A stretch of DNA of 64,000 nucleotides from Streptomyces venezuelae (GTDB taxonomy: Bacteria; Actinomycetota; Actinomycetes; Streptomycetales; Streptomycetaceae), in the NCBI RefSeq assembly GCF_008642355.1, contig NZ_CP029193.1, positions 3,992,001-4,056,000 of the forward strand. The letters run 5' to 3'. Of the stretch, positions 34,513-42,452 are shown in pieces; position 1 is the stretch's first letter; each line of letters opens with the position of its first letter. A model generated the notes under the pieces. The model was not told the DNA's origin and ran no database searches. It was given only the letters and a program-made list of their open reading frames with translations. The position numbers and the translations under genes are program-made.

Positions 34513-35973
34513 GTGTCGGAGGCGCTCAACCCGGCGACCCCGGAAGAGACCGAAGAAGAGCCGATCAAGCAGCGCAAGAACGGCCTGTACCCGGGCGTTT
34601 CCGACGAGCTCGCCGAGAACATGAAGTCCGGCTGGGCCGACACCGAGCTGCACGACCTGCAGCCGGTCGCGCAGGCCGGGAACACCGCCGCCCGCCGTGC
34701 CGCGCTCTCCGCGCGCTTCCCCGGCGAGCGTCTGGTGATCCCCGCGGGGAACCTGAAGACCCGCTCGAACGACACCGAGTACGCGTTCCGCGCCTCCGTC
34801 GAGTACGCCTACCTCACCGGCAACCAGACCGAGGACGGCGTCCTCGTCATGGAGCCGGTCTCCGACGGGCACAAGGCCACGATCTACCTGCTGCCGCGCT
34901 CCAACCGCGAGAACGGCGAGTTCTGGCTGGACGGCCAGGGCGAGCTCTGGGTCGGCCGGCGCCACTCCCTCACCGAGGCCGAGAAGCTCTACGGCATCCC
35001 CGCCTCCGACGTGCGCGAGCTGGCCGACAAGCTGCGCGAGGCCACCGGCCCCGTCCGTGTCGTGCGCGGTTACGACGCCGGTATCGAGGCGGCCCTGACC
35101 GACAAGGTCACCGCGGAGCGCGACGAGGAGCTGCGGGTCTTCCTCTCCGAGGCCCGCCTGGTCAAGGACGACTTCGAGATCGGCGAGCTGCAGAAGGCCG
35201 TCGACTCCACCGTCCGCGGCTTCGAGGACGTCGTGAAGGTCCTCGACAAGGCCGAGGCCACCAGCGAGCGCTACATCGAGGGAACGTTCTTCCTGCGCGC
35301 CCGCGTCGAGGGCAACGACATCGGCTACGGCTCGATCTGCGCCGCGGGCCCGCACGCCACCACCCTGCACTGGGTGCGCAACGACGGCGCCGTCCGCTCC
35401 GGCGAGCTGCTCCTGCTCGATGCCGGAGTGGAGACGCACTCGTACTACACCGCGGACGTCACCCGCACGCTGCCGATCAACGGCCGCTTCGACGCGCTGC
35501 AGAAGAAGATCTACGACGCCGTGTACGAGGCGCAGGAGGCCGGCATCGCGGCCGTGAAGCCGGGCGCCAAGTTCCGCGACTTCCACGACGCGTCGCAGCG
35601 CGTGCTCGCCGAGAAGCTGGTCGAGTGGGGCATCGTCGAGGGCCCCGTCGAGCGCGTCCTGGAGCTGGGCCTGCAGCGCCGCTGGACGCTGCACGGCACC
35701 GGGCACATGCTCGGCATGGACGTCCACGACTGCGCCGTCGCGCGCACCGAGACGTACGTGGACGGCACGCTGGAACCCGGCATGTGCCTGACGGTCGAGC
35801 CCGGCCTGTACTTCCAGGCGGACGACCTCACCGTGCCCGAGGAGTACCGCGGCATCGGCGTCCGGATCGAGGACGACATCCTCGTCACGGCCGACGGCAA
35901 CAAGAACCTGTCGGCCGCGCTGCCGCGTACGTCCGACGACGTCGAGGCATGGATGGCACGGCTCAAGGGCTGA
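34513..35973 (+). CDS. pepP: Aminopeptidase P (Xaa-Pro aminopeptidase)
   Basis: A 486-residue M24B metallopeptidase that removes N-terminal residues before proline. The N-terminal creatinase-like domain spans about 60-230. The pita-bread domain carries the five metal ligands in LLLDAGVE, YTADVTR, GTGHMLGMDVHD, VEPGLYF and RIEDDI. GTG 34513 has GGAGG 6 bases upstream; the frame reaching 34057 overlaps the phosphatase gene. It is cytosolic, and a strong terminator follows. Confidence 0.95.
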   Translation: MSEALNPATPEETEEEPIKQRKNGLYPGVSDELAENMKSGWADTELHDLQPVAQAGNTAARRAALSARFPGERLVIPAGNLKTRSNDTEYAFRASVEYAYLTGNQTEDGVLVMEPVSDGHKATIYLLPRSNRENGEFWLDGQGELWVGRRHSLTEAEKLYGIPASDVRELADKLREATGPVRVVRGYDAGIEAALTDKVTAERDEELRVFLSEARLVKDDFEIGELQKAVDSTVRGFEDVVKVLDKAEATSERYIEGTFFLRARVEGNDIGYGSICAAGPHATTLHWVRNDGAVRSGELLLLDAGVETHSYYTADVTRTLPINGRFDALQKKIYDAVYEAQEAGIAAVKPGAKFRDFHDASQRVLAEKLVEWGIVEGPVERVLELGLQRRWTLHGTGHMLGMDVHDCAVARTETYVDGTLEPGMCLTVEPGLYFQADDLTVPEEYRGIGVRIEDDILVTADGNKNLSAALPRTSDDVEAWMARLKG

Positions 35974-35996
35974 GCCTCACCTGTCGTACGACGACG

Positions 35997-36031
35997 AAAG
36001 GCCGGTCCCCCTCCGGGGGACCGGCCTTTTT
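35997..36031 (+). terminator. Terminator after pepP
   Basis: The stem AAAGGCCGGTCCCCC (35997-36011) pairs with GGGGGACCGGCCTTT (36015-36029), followed by TT. Three direct copies of a TTCAGTGGGC-like 10-mer follow at 36030-36060, the last overlapping the end of the convergent gene. Confidence 0.9.
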
Positions 36032-36050
36032 CAGTGGGCTTCAGTGGGCT

Positions 36051-36584
36051 TCAGTGGGTGACCCTCTCGTCCTCGCCCGCGACCTTCGCGGTGCTCAGGG
36101 CGATGCGGTTCCACGTGTTGATCGTGAAGATCAGCGCGAGCACACGGGCCAGCTCGGACTCGTCGAAGTGCCGAGCGGCCTCTCCGTAGACGTCGTCCGG
36201 GACGCCGCCCTGCGCCACCAGGGTGACCGATTCGGTCAGGGCGAGGGCGGCCTGCTCCTTCTCCGTGAAGAAGGTGCGGGCCTCGCGCCACACACCGACC
36301 ATGTGCAGCCGCGCCTCGTCCTCGCCCGCCTTGCGTGCGTCGGAGGTGTGCATGTGGAGGCAGTACGCGCAGCCGTTGAGGAGCGAGGCGCGGATCTGGA
36401 TGAGCTCCACGAGGGCCGGGTCGAGGCCGTCGCGGGCGGCGGCGTCGAAGCCGATGAGGGCCTTGAAGGCCTTGGGGGCGGCCTTGGCGAAGTTGAGCCG
36501 GGGAGCGGCGACCGTGGTCCGAGCGGTGTTCGTGGCGGTGTTCGTGTTGTTCGTGGCGGTGTTCATGTTGTTCGTCATGACCAT
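36051..36584 (-). CDS. AhpD-like carboxymuconolactone-decarboxylase-family peroxidase
   Basis: A protein of about 177 residues. The AhpD core motif is C-A-Y-C-L-H-M-H (Cys-x2-Cys-x3-His), with LIQIRASLLNG before it and NTWNRIALST near the end. Such proteins reduce peroxides through the two cysteines. The N-terminal 20 residues are a low-complexity Asn/Thr/Ala repeat. The start is ATG 36584 or 36578; longer frames run into the divergent promoter. Only 41 bases separate it from the divergent MocR regulator, which probably controls it. Confidence 0.85.
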   Translation of the reverse strand: MVMTNNMNTATNNTNTATNTARTTVAAPRLNFAKAAPKAFKALIGFDAAARDGLDPALVELIQIRASLLNGCAYCLHMHTSDARKAGEDEARLHMVGVWREARTFFTEKEQAALALTESVTLVAQGGVPDDVYGEAARHFDESELARVLALIFTINTWNRIALSTAKVAGEDERVTH

Positions 36585-36625
36585 GAATCTAGGCGCGTGA
36601 AAGACCTCCAGTAGGGTGCATTTCC

Positions 36626-38092
36626 ATGCCGGAATCATGGGTCAATGTGGCGGAGCGCATCGGCAGTGACCTGCATGTCGATCTGTCAGGTCCGGGCAGT
36701 CGCCGGGCCGTTCTCACTCGGGCGCTGCGTGATGCCGTGCGTGAGGGCAGGCTCGCCCCCGGCACGCGTCTGCCGCCCTACCGTTCGCTCGCCGCCGACC
36801 TCGGTCTTGCGCGCAACACGGTCGCCGACGCCTACGCCGAACTGGTCGCCGAGGGCTGGCTGACGGCGCGGCAGGGGTCGGGGACGCGCGTGGCCGAGCG
36901 TGCGAGGGCGCCCAGGCGCCCGCGGCAGCCGAAGCCCGTACCCGCGCGTCCCGAGGCGCCCGCGTACAACCTGCGCCAGGGCCGGCCGGACGCCTCCTCC
37001 TTCCCCCGCACCGCCTGGCTCGCGGCCGCCCGGCGGGCCGTGAACGGCGCGCCCAACGACGCCTTCGGACCCGGTGACCCACGTGGCCGCGCCGAGCTGC
37101 GCGGGGCGCTCGCCGACTATCTGACGCGGGCGCGGGGCGTGCGCGCGGACCCCGAGCGCATCGTGGTCTGTTCGGGGTTCGCGCACGGGCTGCGGCTGCT
37201 GTTCGCGGGCGCGCGGGGGGCGGGTGGCGGTGTGCTGCGCGGACCGTTCGCCGTGGAGTCGTACGGGCTCGGGTTCCACCGCGAGATCCTGGAGGACTCG
37301 GGCGTACGGACGGTGCCGCTGGGCCTGGACGAACACGGCACGCGCGTGGAGGAGTTGACGACAAGGGCTGCGGAGTCGACCGGGAAACGGGCTCCACGCG
37401 TGCGTGGCGTGCTGCTCACGCCCGCCCACCAGTTCCCGACCGGTGGCCCGCTGCACCCCGCCCGGCGCGCGGCGGTCGTCGACTGGGCGCGCACCAGTGG
37501 CGGCGTCCTCCTTGAGGACGATTACGACGGGGAGTTCCGTTACGACCGCGAGCCGGTCGGCGCCGTGCAGGGCCTGGACCCCGAACGGGTCGTCTATCTC
37601 GGCTCGGTCAGCAAGAGCCTGTCCCCCGCTGTGCGCATCGGCTGGATGGTCCTGCCCGAGCACCTCGTGGAGGGCGTCCTCGCGGCCAAGGGAGAGCGGG
37701 AGGCGTGGGCGAGCGTCCTGGACCAGCTCACGCTCGCCGAGTTCATCGCCTCCGGCCAGTACGACCGGCACATCCGCCGGATGCGGCAGCGCTACCGGCA
37801 CCGCCGCGACCGGCTCGTCGCCGCCCTCGCCGAACGGGCCCCGCACATCACGGCCACCGGCATCGCGGCGGGCCTGCACGCGGTGCTGCGGCTGCCACCC
37901 GGAACGGAGGCGTCCGCGCTCAAGGCGGCGGCCTGGCAGGGCGTCGCGCTGGACGGACTCGCGACGTTCCGCCACCCGCGGGCGACGATGCCCGCCGCGG
38001 ACGGACTGGTCGTCGGATACTCGACACCGACGGAGCACGCGTACGGGGTGGCGCTGGAGGCGCTGCTGCGGACGCTGCCACCGGCGTCCTGA
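36626..38092 (+). CDS. MocR-type PLP-dependent GntR regulator
   Basis: A 488-residue regulator. The N-terminal winged helix (LPPYRSLAADLGLARNTVAD, about 45-85) joins through an Arg/Pro-rich linker to a fold-type I aminotransferase domain (about 115-485). EDDYDGEFRYDREPVG is a PLP-binding segment and YLGSVSKSLSPAVRIGW carries the Schiff-base Lys. MocR proteins sense PLP or amino compounds. It is divergent from the AhpD-like gene with a shared 41-base promoter region, so the peroxidase is the likely target. Confidence 0.92.
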   Translation: MPESWVNVAERIGSDLHVDLSGPGSRRAVLTRALRDAVREGRLAPGTRLPPYRSLAADLGLARNTVADAYAELVAEGWLTARQGSGTRVAERARAPRRPRQPKPVPARPEAPAYNLRQGRPDASSFPRTAWLAAARRAVNGAPNDAFGPGDPRGRAELRGALADYLTRARGVRADPERIVVCSGFAHGLRLLFAGARGAGGGVLRGPFAVESYGLGFHREILEDSGVRTVPLGLDEHGTRVEELTTRAAESTGKRAPRVRGVLLTPAHQFPTGGPLHPARRAAVVDWARTSGGVLLEDDYDGEFRYDREPVGAVQGLDPERVVYLGSVSKSLSPAVRIGWMVLPEHLVEGVLAAKGEREAWASVLDQLTLAEFIASGQYDRHIRRMRQRYRHRRDRLVAALAERAPHITATGIAAGLHAVLRLPPGTEASALKAAAWQGVALDGLATFRHPRATMPAADGLVVGYSTPTEHAYGVALEALLRTLPPAS

Positions 38093-38099
38093 GAAATAC

Positions 38100-38169
38100 G
38101 TCCGGCCCGGTGATCGTTGAGTGGGAACTTGCAGGGCTTCCAGCACTGAACGATCACGGGGGACCGGAC
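38100..38169 (+). promoter_or_regulatory. Long leader hairpin enclosing a ribosome-binding site
   Basis: A 70-base imperfect hairpin ends directly before the ATG at 38171. Outer arms GTCCGG and CCGGAC, then GTGATCGTT (38110-38118) with AACGATCAC (38149-38157), AGTG with CACT and GGAA with TTCC enclose a 10-base loop. The GGGGGA ribosome site at 38158-38163 lies in the 3' half. It could be a translational switch or the remnant of a small mobile element. Confidence 0.65.
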
Positions 38170-38170
38170 C

Positions 38171-38608
38171 ATGAGCAATGCCTTCAACCAGCGCGTCATA
38201 GAGGAGTTCCGTGCCAACGAGGGGCGGGTCGGCGGCCCCTTCGAGGGCGTGTCCCTGCTCCTGCTGACCACGCGCGGCGCGAAGAGCGGGCTGCCGCGGA
38301 CGACTCCGGCGGTGTATCTGCCGGATCCCGGCCGGGACCGTCTGGTCGTCTTCGCCTCGAACGGCGGCTCCGACAAGGCACCCGGCTGGTACCACAACCT
38401 CGTCGCGGACCCCGCTGTCGTCGTCGAGGTGGGCGGCGAACGGTACGACGCCGTGGCCGCGCCCGTCGACGCGGGCGAGCACGACGAGCTGTGGCGCCGC
38501 CAGATCGAACGCGACCCGAACTTCGCGGAGTTCCGCGCACGCGCCCCGCGCACGATCCCGGTGATCGCGCTGACCCGCGCGGCTCACTCCCCGAAGTGCG
38601 CTCCCTGA
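38171..38608 (+). CDS. Deazaflavin-dependent nitroreductase-family protein
   Basis: A 145-residue Ddn/FDOR-type split beta-barrel protein that probably binds F420. Typical motifs are FEGVSLLLLTTRGAKSGLPR, VYLPDPGRDRLVVFASNGGS, PGWYHNLVADPAVVVEVG and a C-terminal helix with LWRRQIERDPNFAEF. The family reduces nitro compounds, quinones or unsaturated ketones. It begins just after the long hairpin at 38100-38169. Confidence 0.9.
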   Translation: MSNAFNQRVIEEFRANEGRVGGPFEGVSLLLLTTRGAKSGLPRTTPAVYLPDPGRDRLVVFASNGGSDKAPGWYHNLVADPAVVVEVGGERYDAVAAPVDAGEHDELWRRQIERDPNFAEFRARAPRTIPVIALTRAAHSPKCAP

Positions 38609-38619
38609 AGCCGTGACGT

Positions 38620-39090
38620 CTACGCCGTCAGCAGCGGCATCATCAGCGGCGCGTCCTCGCGCCACTTGAGGATCTTGTCGAAGCTGATCACCGCACCGCC
38701 GCCCCTGCCCGGCTTGTTGCCGAGGTGGACGTGGTCGGCGAGCTCCTCGATCAGGCCGAGGCCACGGCCGTGCTCATCCGTCTCCGAGGCGACGGGCCGG
38801 GGCGCCGGACGTGACGTACCGGGAAAGCCGGGCCCGGAGTCGGTCACCTCGATGCGGCACTTCTCGCCGTCGAGGTAGGCCGTGACCCGGTAGCCGCCCG
38901 GCGTGCTCCCGGGGGCGCCCGCGCCCCCGTGCTCGACGGCGTTCGCACAGGCCTCGCTGAGGGCGACCGACAGGTCGTAGGAGACGTCCGGGTCGACGCC
39001 CGCGGTCTCCATCGTGCCGATCAGCAGACGGCGGGCGAGCGGGACGCTCGCGGCTTCGCGCCGCAAATGGAGAGACCACCACATGCTCAT
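38620..39090 (-). CDS. Anti-sigma-factor-like ATP-binding regulator
   Basis: A 156-residue HATPase_c_2 protein of the RsbW/SpoIIAB type: LSVALSEACANAVEHG (N-box), RIEVTDSGPGFPGT (G1) and EHGRGLGLIEELADHV (G2). ATG 39090 follows GGAGG by 7 bases; frames reaching 39270 are rejected. It converges with the nitroreductase gene and is divergent from the copper cluster. The partner sigma factor is not nearby. Confidence 0.9.
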   Translation of the reverse strand: MSMWWSLHLRREAASVPLARRLLIGTMETAGVDPDVSYDLSVALSEACANAVEHGGAGAPGSTPGGYRVTAYLDGEKCRIEVTDSGPGFPGTSRPAPRPVASETDEHGRGLGLIEELADHVHLGNKPGRGGGAVISFDKILKWREDAPLMMPLLTA

Positions 39091-39342
39091 GCTCCAGCCT
39101 CCTGGCTGCGGCTCGACATACCGATACGTATTGCCGCCCGCGCCCCCGAATAAGCGCGCGATGGACGTGATGCCGCCCATACGGCGGACGCGCGCCACCC
39201 GCCACTCGGTGTAGGACGCCGGGACGGGGACGGCCTGGCATGCCCCGTCTGTTCCCCGCCCATGCCCCACCTATCACCTGGAACAGGACCTTCCGGACCT
39301 GCCGTGTGCACGGGGAGGGGCCAGTGCGATGATGGCCCGGCC

Positions 39343-40254
39343 ATGACTGCCCCCCACCAGCGCCAGCCGCGCGACGGAGCCGACTTCCGGCTGTTGCGGG
39401 CCGCGACGTTCGCCGCGGTCTGCGTCGCGCTGTCCGCCGGGGGCCATGTGCTCGCTTCCTGCGCCTCCGTCCCGCTGTGGACGCTGGGCGTGGGCTTCCT
39501 CGCCGTCTTCGCGGTCGCGCTGCCGCTCGCCGGGCGGGCCCGGTCGCTGCCCGGCATCGCGGCGCTCCTCGCGGCCGGACAGCTGGGCCTGCACGCGCTG
39601 TTCGGGCTCGGCCAGCACGGCACGGCGGCGACGTCCGCCGCGGGCGGCGACGCCTCCCTGGTGGAGCGGGCCGCGCGCCTGGTCTGCGGGGCGGGCGCCG
39701 CGACGATCACGCCGGCGCAGGCCCACCGGATCCTCACCACCGCCGGGCTCGGGCCCGGCGGAACGGGGCGTTCCGGAGCGGCAGGGGCCGTCGCGGACGG
39801 TTCCGCGGGCCACCAGCACGGCAGCTCCGCCGTCGCCGCCGCGGACTCGGCCCTGGACTCGATGACGGGCGGTACGCCGGGCAGCGGGGGCATGGGGTCG
39901 ATGGGCGGCATGGGGCTCGTGCCGTCCCTTCCGATGCTCCTCGCGCACGTCCTCGCGGCTCTCGCCGCCGGGTGGCTGCTGCGGCGCGGCGACCTCGCGC
40001 TGCTCCGCCTCGTCCGGCTCGCCGACGGGGCGCACGGGGTGGCCGAAGGGGCGCTCGTACGTTCCCTGCGCTCGGCGCTCACTCTCGTACGCGCCCTGCG
40101 GGCAGGCCTGCCCGGCGCACCCGAGACGACCGGGCCGCGCGCACCGCGCACCGCGCTGCTCGTCCCCGCGAAGCCGCGCACGGTCGCGCTCGAGGACGCG
40201 GTGATCAGGCGCGGCCCCCCGGCCGGCGCCCGCGACGTCGAACTCGCCGCCTGA
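39343..40254 (+). CDS. Copper-cluster integral membrane protein with Met/His-rich loop
   Basis: A 303-residue protein with about four membrane helices in the first half and one or two after residue 195. Between them lies a soluble loop containing HQHGSS and a run of Met-Gly pairs (GGMGSMGGMG), well suited to bind Cu(I). It is the first gene in a co-directional run with ycnI, sco, ecuC, copCD and dtpA. I know the family only as an uncharacterised Streptomyces membrane protein; a copper role is inferred from the loop and its neighbours. Confidence 0.78.
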   Translation: MTAPHQRQPRDGADFRLLRAATFAAVCVALSAGGHVLASCASVPLWTLGVGFLAVFAVALPLAGRARSLPGIAALLAAGQLGLHALFGLGQHGTAATSAAGGDASLVERAARLVCGAGAATITPAQAHRILTTAGLGPGGTGRSGAAGAVADGSAGHQHGSSAVAAADSALDSMTGGTPGSGGMGSMGGMGLVPSLPMLLAHVLAALAAGWLLRRGDLALLRLVRLADGAHGVAEGALVRSLRSALTLVRALRAGLPGAPETTGPRAPRTALLVPAKPRTVALEDAVIRRGPPAGARDVELAA

Positions 40255-40421
40255 AGCGACACACTCCACAGCGCAGTACGGAGGGGTCGCTCGGCGCGCA
40301 CGCGCGCGTGCCCCCGCGGCCGCCGCATCCCCGTCCCCGCGTACTACGCACCCCGTACCCGGCACGGCGCCCCGCGCGTCCCCTGCCCGGTCACCACTGA
40401 CGAAAGTGGAGTGTTCCTGTC

Positions 40422-41147
40422 ATGAAGATGTCCCGCATCGCCGCCGTCGGCACCGTCGCCGCCTCCGCCGTTCTCGTTCTCTCGGCGCCCGCGTTCGCGC
40501 ACGTCAGCGTCTCCGCGGAGGGCCAGGCCGCCAAGGGCGGCTACGCCACGGTCAACTTCAAGGTGCCGAACGAGATGGACGACGCCTCGACCAACAAGCT
40601 CGAAGTGTCCTTCCCGAGCGAGCACCCGCTCGCCTCCGTCATGACGCAGCCCGTTCCCGGCTGGACCGCGAAGGTCACCAAGGCCAAGCTCGACAAGCCG
40701 CTGGAGATCCACGGCGAGAAGATCGACGAGGCCGTCTCCAAGGTCACCTGGACCGCCGACGGCAAGGGCATCCAGCCCGGCACCTTCCAGAAGTTCCCGG
40801 TCTCCATGGGCCAGCTCCCCGAGGACGCCGACGAACTCGTCTTCAAGGCCGTCCAGACGTACGACAACAAGGAAGTCGTCCGCTGGATCGAGCCGCAGCA
40901 GAAGGGCCAGGAGGAGCCGGAGCACCCGGCCCCCGCCCTCGCCCTGACCGCCGCGTCCGACGGGCACGGCGCCGCCGCCGACCCCGCCAAGGCGGACGAC
41001 AAGGGCGGCAAGACCGAGAGCGCGTCGGCGGACTCCTCCGACAGCAGTGACACCACCGCGCGCGTGCTCGGCATCGTCGGCATCGTCATCGGTGTCGCGG
41101 GCGTCGCGTTCGGCGTGCTCGCGGGCCGTCGCCGCGCCACGAGCTGA
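40422..41147 (+). CDS. ycnI: YcnI-family copper-binding protein
   Basis: A 241-residue extracytoplasmic protein. The signal peptide is cut after AFA, leaving His as the first mature residue (HVSVSAEGQAAKGGYA), which in YcnI forms the copper site. The DUF1775 beta-sandwich covers about 27-165. A Lys/Asp/Ser-rich spacer and a C-terminal helix (VLGIVGIVIGVAGVAFGVLA) anchor it in the membrane. It probably binds extracytoplasmic copper and passes it on. Confidence 0.9.
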   Translation: MKMSRIAAVGTVAASAVLVLSAPAFAHVSVSAEGQAAKGGYATVNFKVPNEMDDASTNKLEVSFPSEHPLASVMTQPVPGWTAKVTKAKLDKPLEIHGEKIDEAVSKVTWTADGKGIQPGTFQKFPVSMGQLPEDADELVFKAVQTYDNKEVVRWIEPQQKGQEEPEHPAPALALTAASDGHGAAADPAKADDKGGKTESASADSSDSSDTTARVLGIVGIVIGVAGVAFGVLAGRRRATS

Positions 41148-41236
41148 GCCGCAGGCTGAGCCCCCTCGGGGTGCGCCGACGCGGCACACAGCCGCCCCGG
41201 CGCACCCCGGCCCCCTCACATCTGGGACATTTTCGT

Positions 41237-41917
41237 ATGCGCACCAAGAGCACCAAGAGCCCCAAGAGCACCGACAAGAAGCTCGCCGCCGCTGCCCTGC
41301 TGGCCGTGGCCGCCCTCACCCTGACCGCCTGCGGCGGCGGTGACGACAAGAAACCGGTCGCCGAGGTCTCCGCGGAGACCGACTCCGGCAAGGCCGCCAC
41401 GGTCCTCGACAAGCCGTACAAGAAGCCGAACCTCGTCCTCACCGACACGCACGGCAAGAAGTACGACCTGCGCGAGGAGACGAAGGGCAAGCCGACACTG
41501 ATCTACTTCGGCTACACGCACTGCCCCGACGTCTGCCCGCTCACGATGAACAACATCGCGGTCGCCAAGAAGGCACTGCCCAAGGCCGACCAGGACAAGC
41601 TCGAGGTCGTCTTCGTCACCACCGACCCCGAGCGCGACACCCCCGCCGAGCTCGGCAAGTGGCTCAAGGGCGTGGACGCCGACTTCGTCGGTCTGACGGG
41701 CGACTTCGCCACCATCCAGGCCGGCGCACGCCAGCTCGCCATCAGCATCGAGCCGTCCAAGAAGGACAAGAACGGCAAGATCGTCTCGATGCACGGCACG
41801 CAAGTCCTCGCGTTCTCGCCGAAGAACGACGCGGGATACGTCCTCTACGGAGAGGACGCCACCGCAGGCGACTACACCAAGGACCTCCCCAAGCTCCTCA
41901 AGGGACAGACCCCGTGA
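41237..41917 (+). CDS. sco: Sco-family copper chaperone lipoprotein
   Basis: A 226-residue lipoprotein (lipobox LTACGG) with a thioredoxin fold. The copper ligands are in HCPDVCPLT (Cys-x3-Cys) and the later His in SMHGTQVLAF. Sco proteins load Cu into the CuA site of cytochrome oxidase, and in S. lividans also serve development under low copper. ATG 41237 begins MRTKSTKSPK. The stop overlaps the next gene's GTG (GTGA), so the two are translationally coupled. Confidence 0.93.
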   Translation: MRTKSTKSPKSTDKKLAAAALLAVAALTLTACGGGDDKKPVAEVSAETDSGKAATVLDKPYKKPNLVLTDTHGKKYDLREETKGKPTLIYFGYTHCPDVCPLTMNNIAVAKKALPKADQDKLEVVFVTTDPERDTPAELGKWLKGVDADFVGLTGDFATIQAGARQLAISIEPSKKDKNGKIVSMHGTQVLAFSPKNDAGYVLYGEDATAGDYTKDLPKLLKGQTP

Positions 41918-42438
41918 ACCACCGCACCACCAAGCACCGCGCACTCACCGGCGGAGCCCTGGCACTGACCGCCGCCCTCGCCCTCACCGGCTGCGGTGAC
42001 GACTCGGGCTCCGGCTCCAAGAACACCGCGAAGAAGCCCGCGATCGAGGTCAGCGGGGCCTACGTCCCCGAGCCCACCATGGCCGACATGGCGGCGGGCT
42101 TCTTCACGCTGGACAACAAGGGCGCCGCCGACAAGCTCACCTCCGCCACCAGCGACATCGCGAAAGCCGTCACGCTGCACAGCACCAAGGGCGGCGCGAT
42201 GAAGGAGGAGAAGTCCTTCGACGTGCCCGCGAACGGCGAGCTCTCCTTCGTGAGCGGCGGCAACCACGTCATGTTCGAGAAGCTCGACCACAAGCTCAAG
42301 AAGGGCGAGAAGGTCGCTCTGACACTGCACTTCCAGAAGTCGGACCCGATCACGGTCGAGGTTCCGGTCAAGGAAGCGACGTACAACCCCGGGCAGCACG
42401 ACAGCAACGCCTCGCACACGTCGCACAAGTCGCACTGA
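41914..42438 (+). CDS. ecuC: PCuAC-type extracellular copper chaperone (ECuC-like)
   Basis: A 174-residue lipoprotein (LALTGCGDD) with a PCuAC domain: YVPEPTMADMAAGFFTLDN, the His in VTLHSTKGGAM and the HxM motif NHVMF that bind Cu(I). The C-terminus adds a His-rich tail (QHDSNASHTSHKSH), a possible second site. In S. lividans the homologue ECuC hands Cu(I) to Sco. GTG 41914 overlaps the sco stop. Confidence 0.92.
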   Translation: MNHRTTKHRALTGGALALTAALALTGCGDDSGSGSKNTAKKPAIEVSGAYVPEPTMADMAAGFFTLDNKGAADKLTSATSDIAKAVTLHSTKGGAMKEEKSFDVPANGELSFVSGGNHVMFEKLDHKLKKGEKVALTLHFQKSDPITVEVPVKEATYNPGQHDSNASHTSHKSH

Positions 42439-42452
42439 GGGACGGACCGTTG

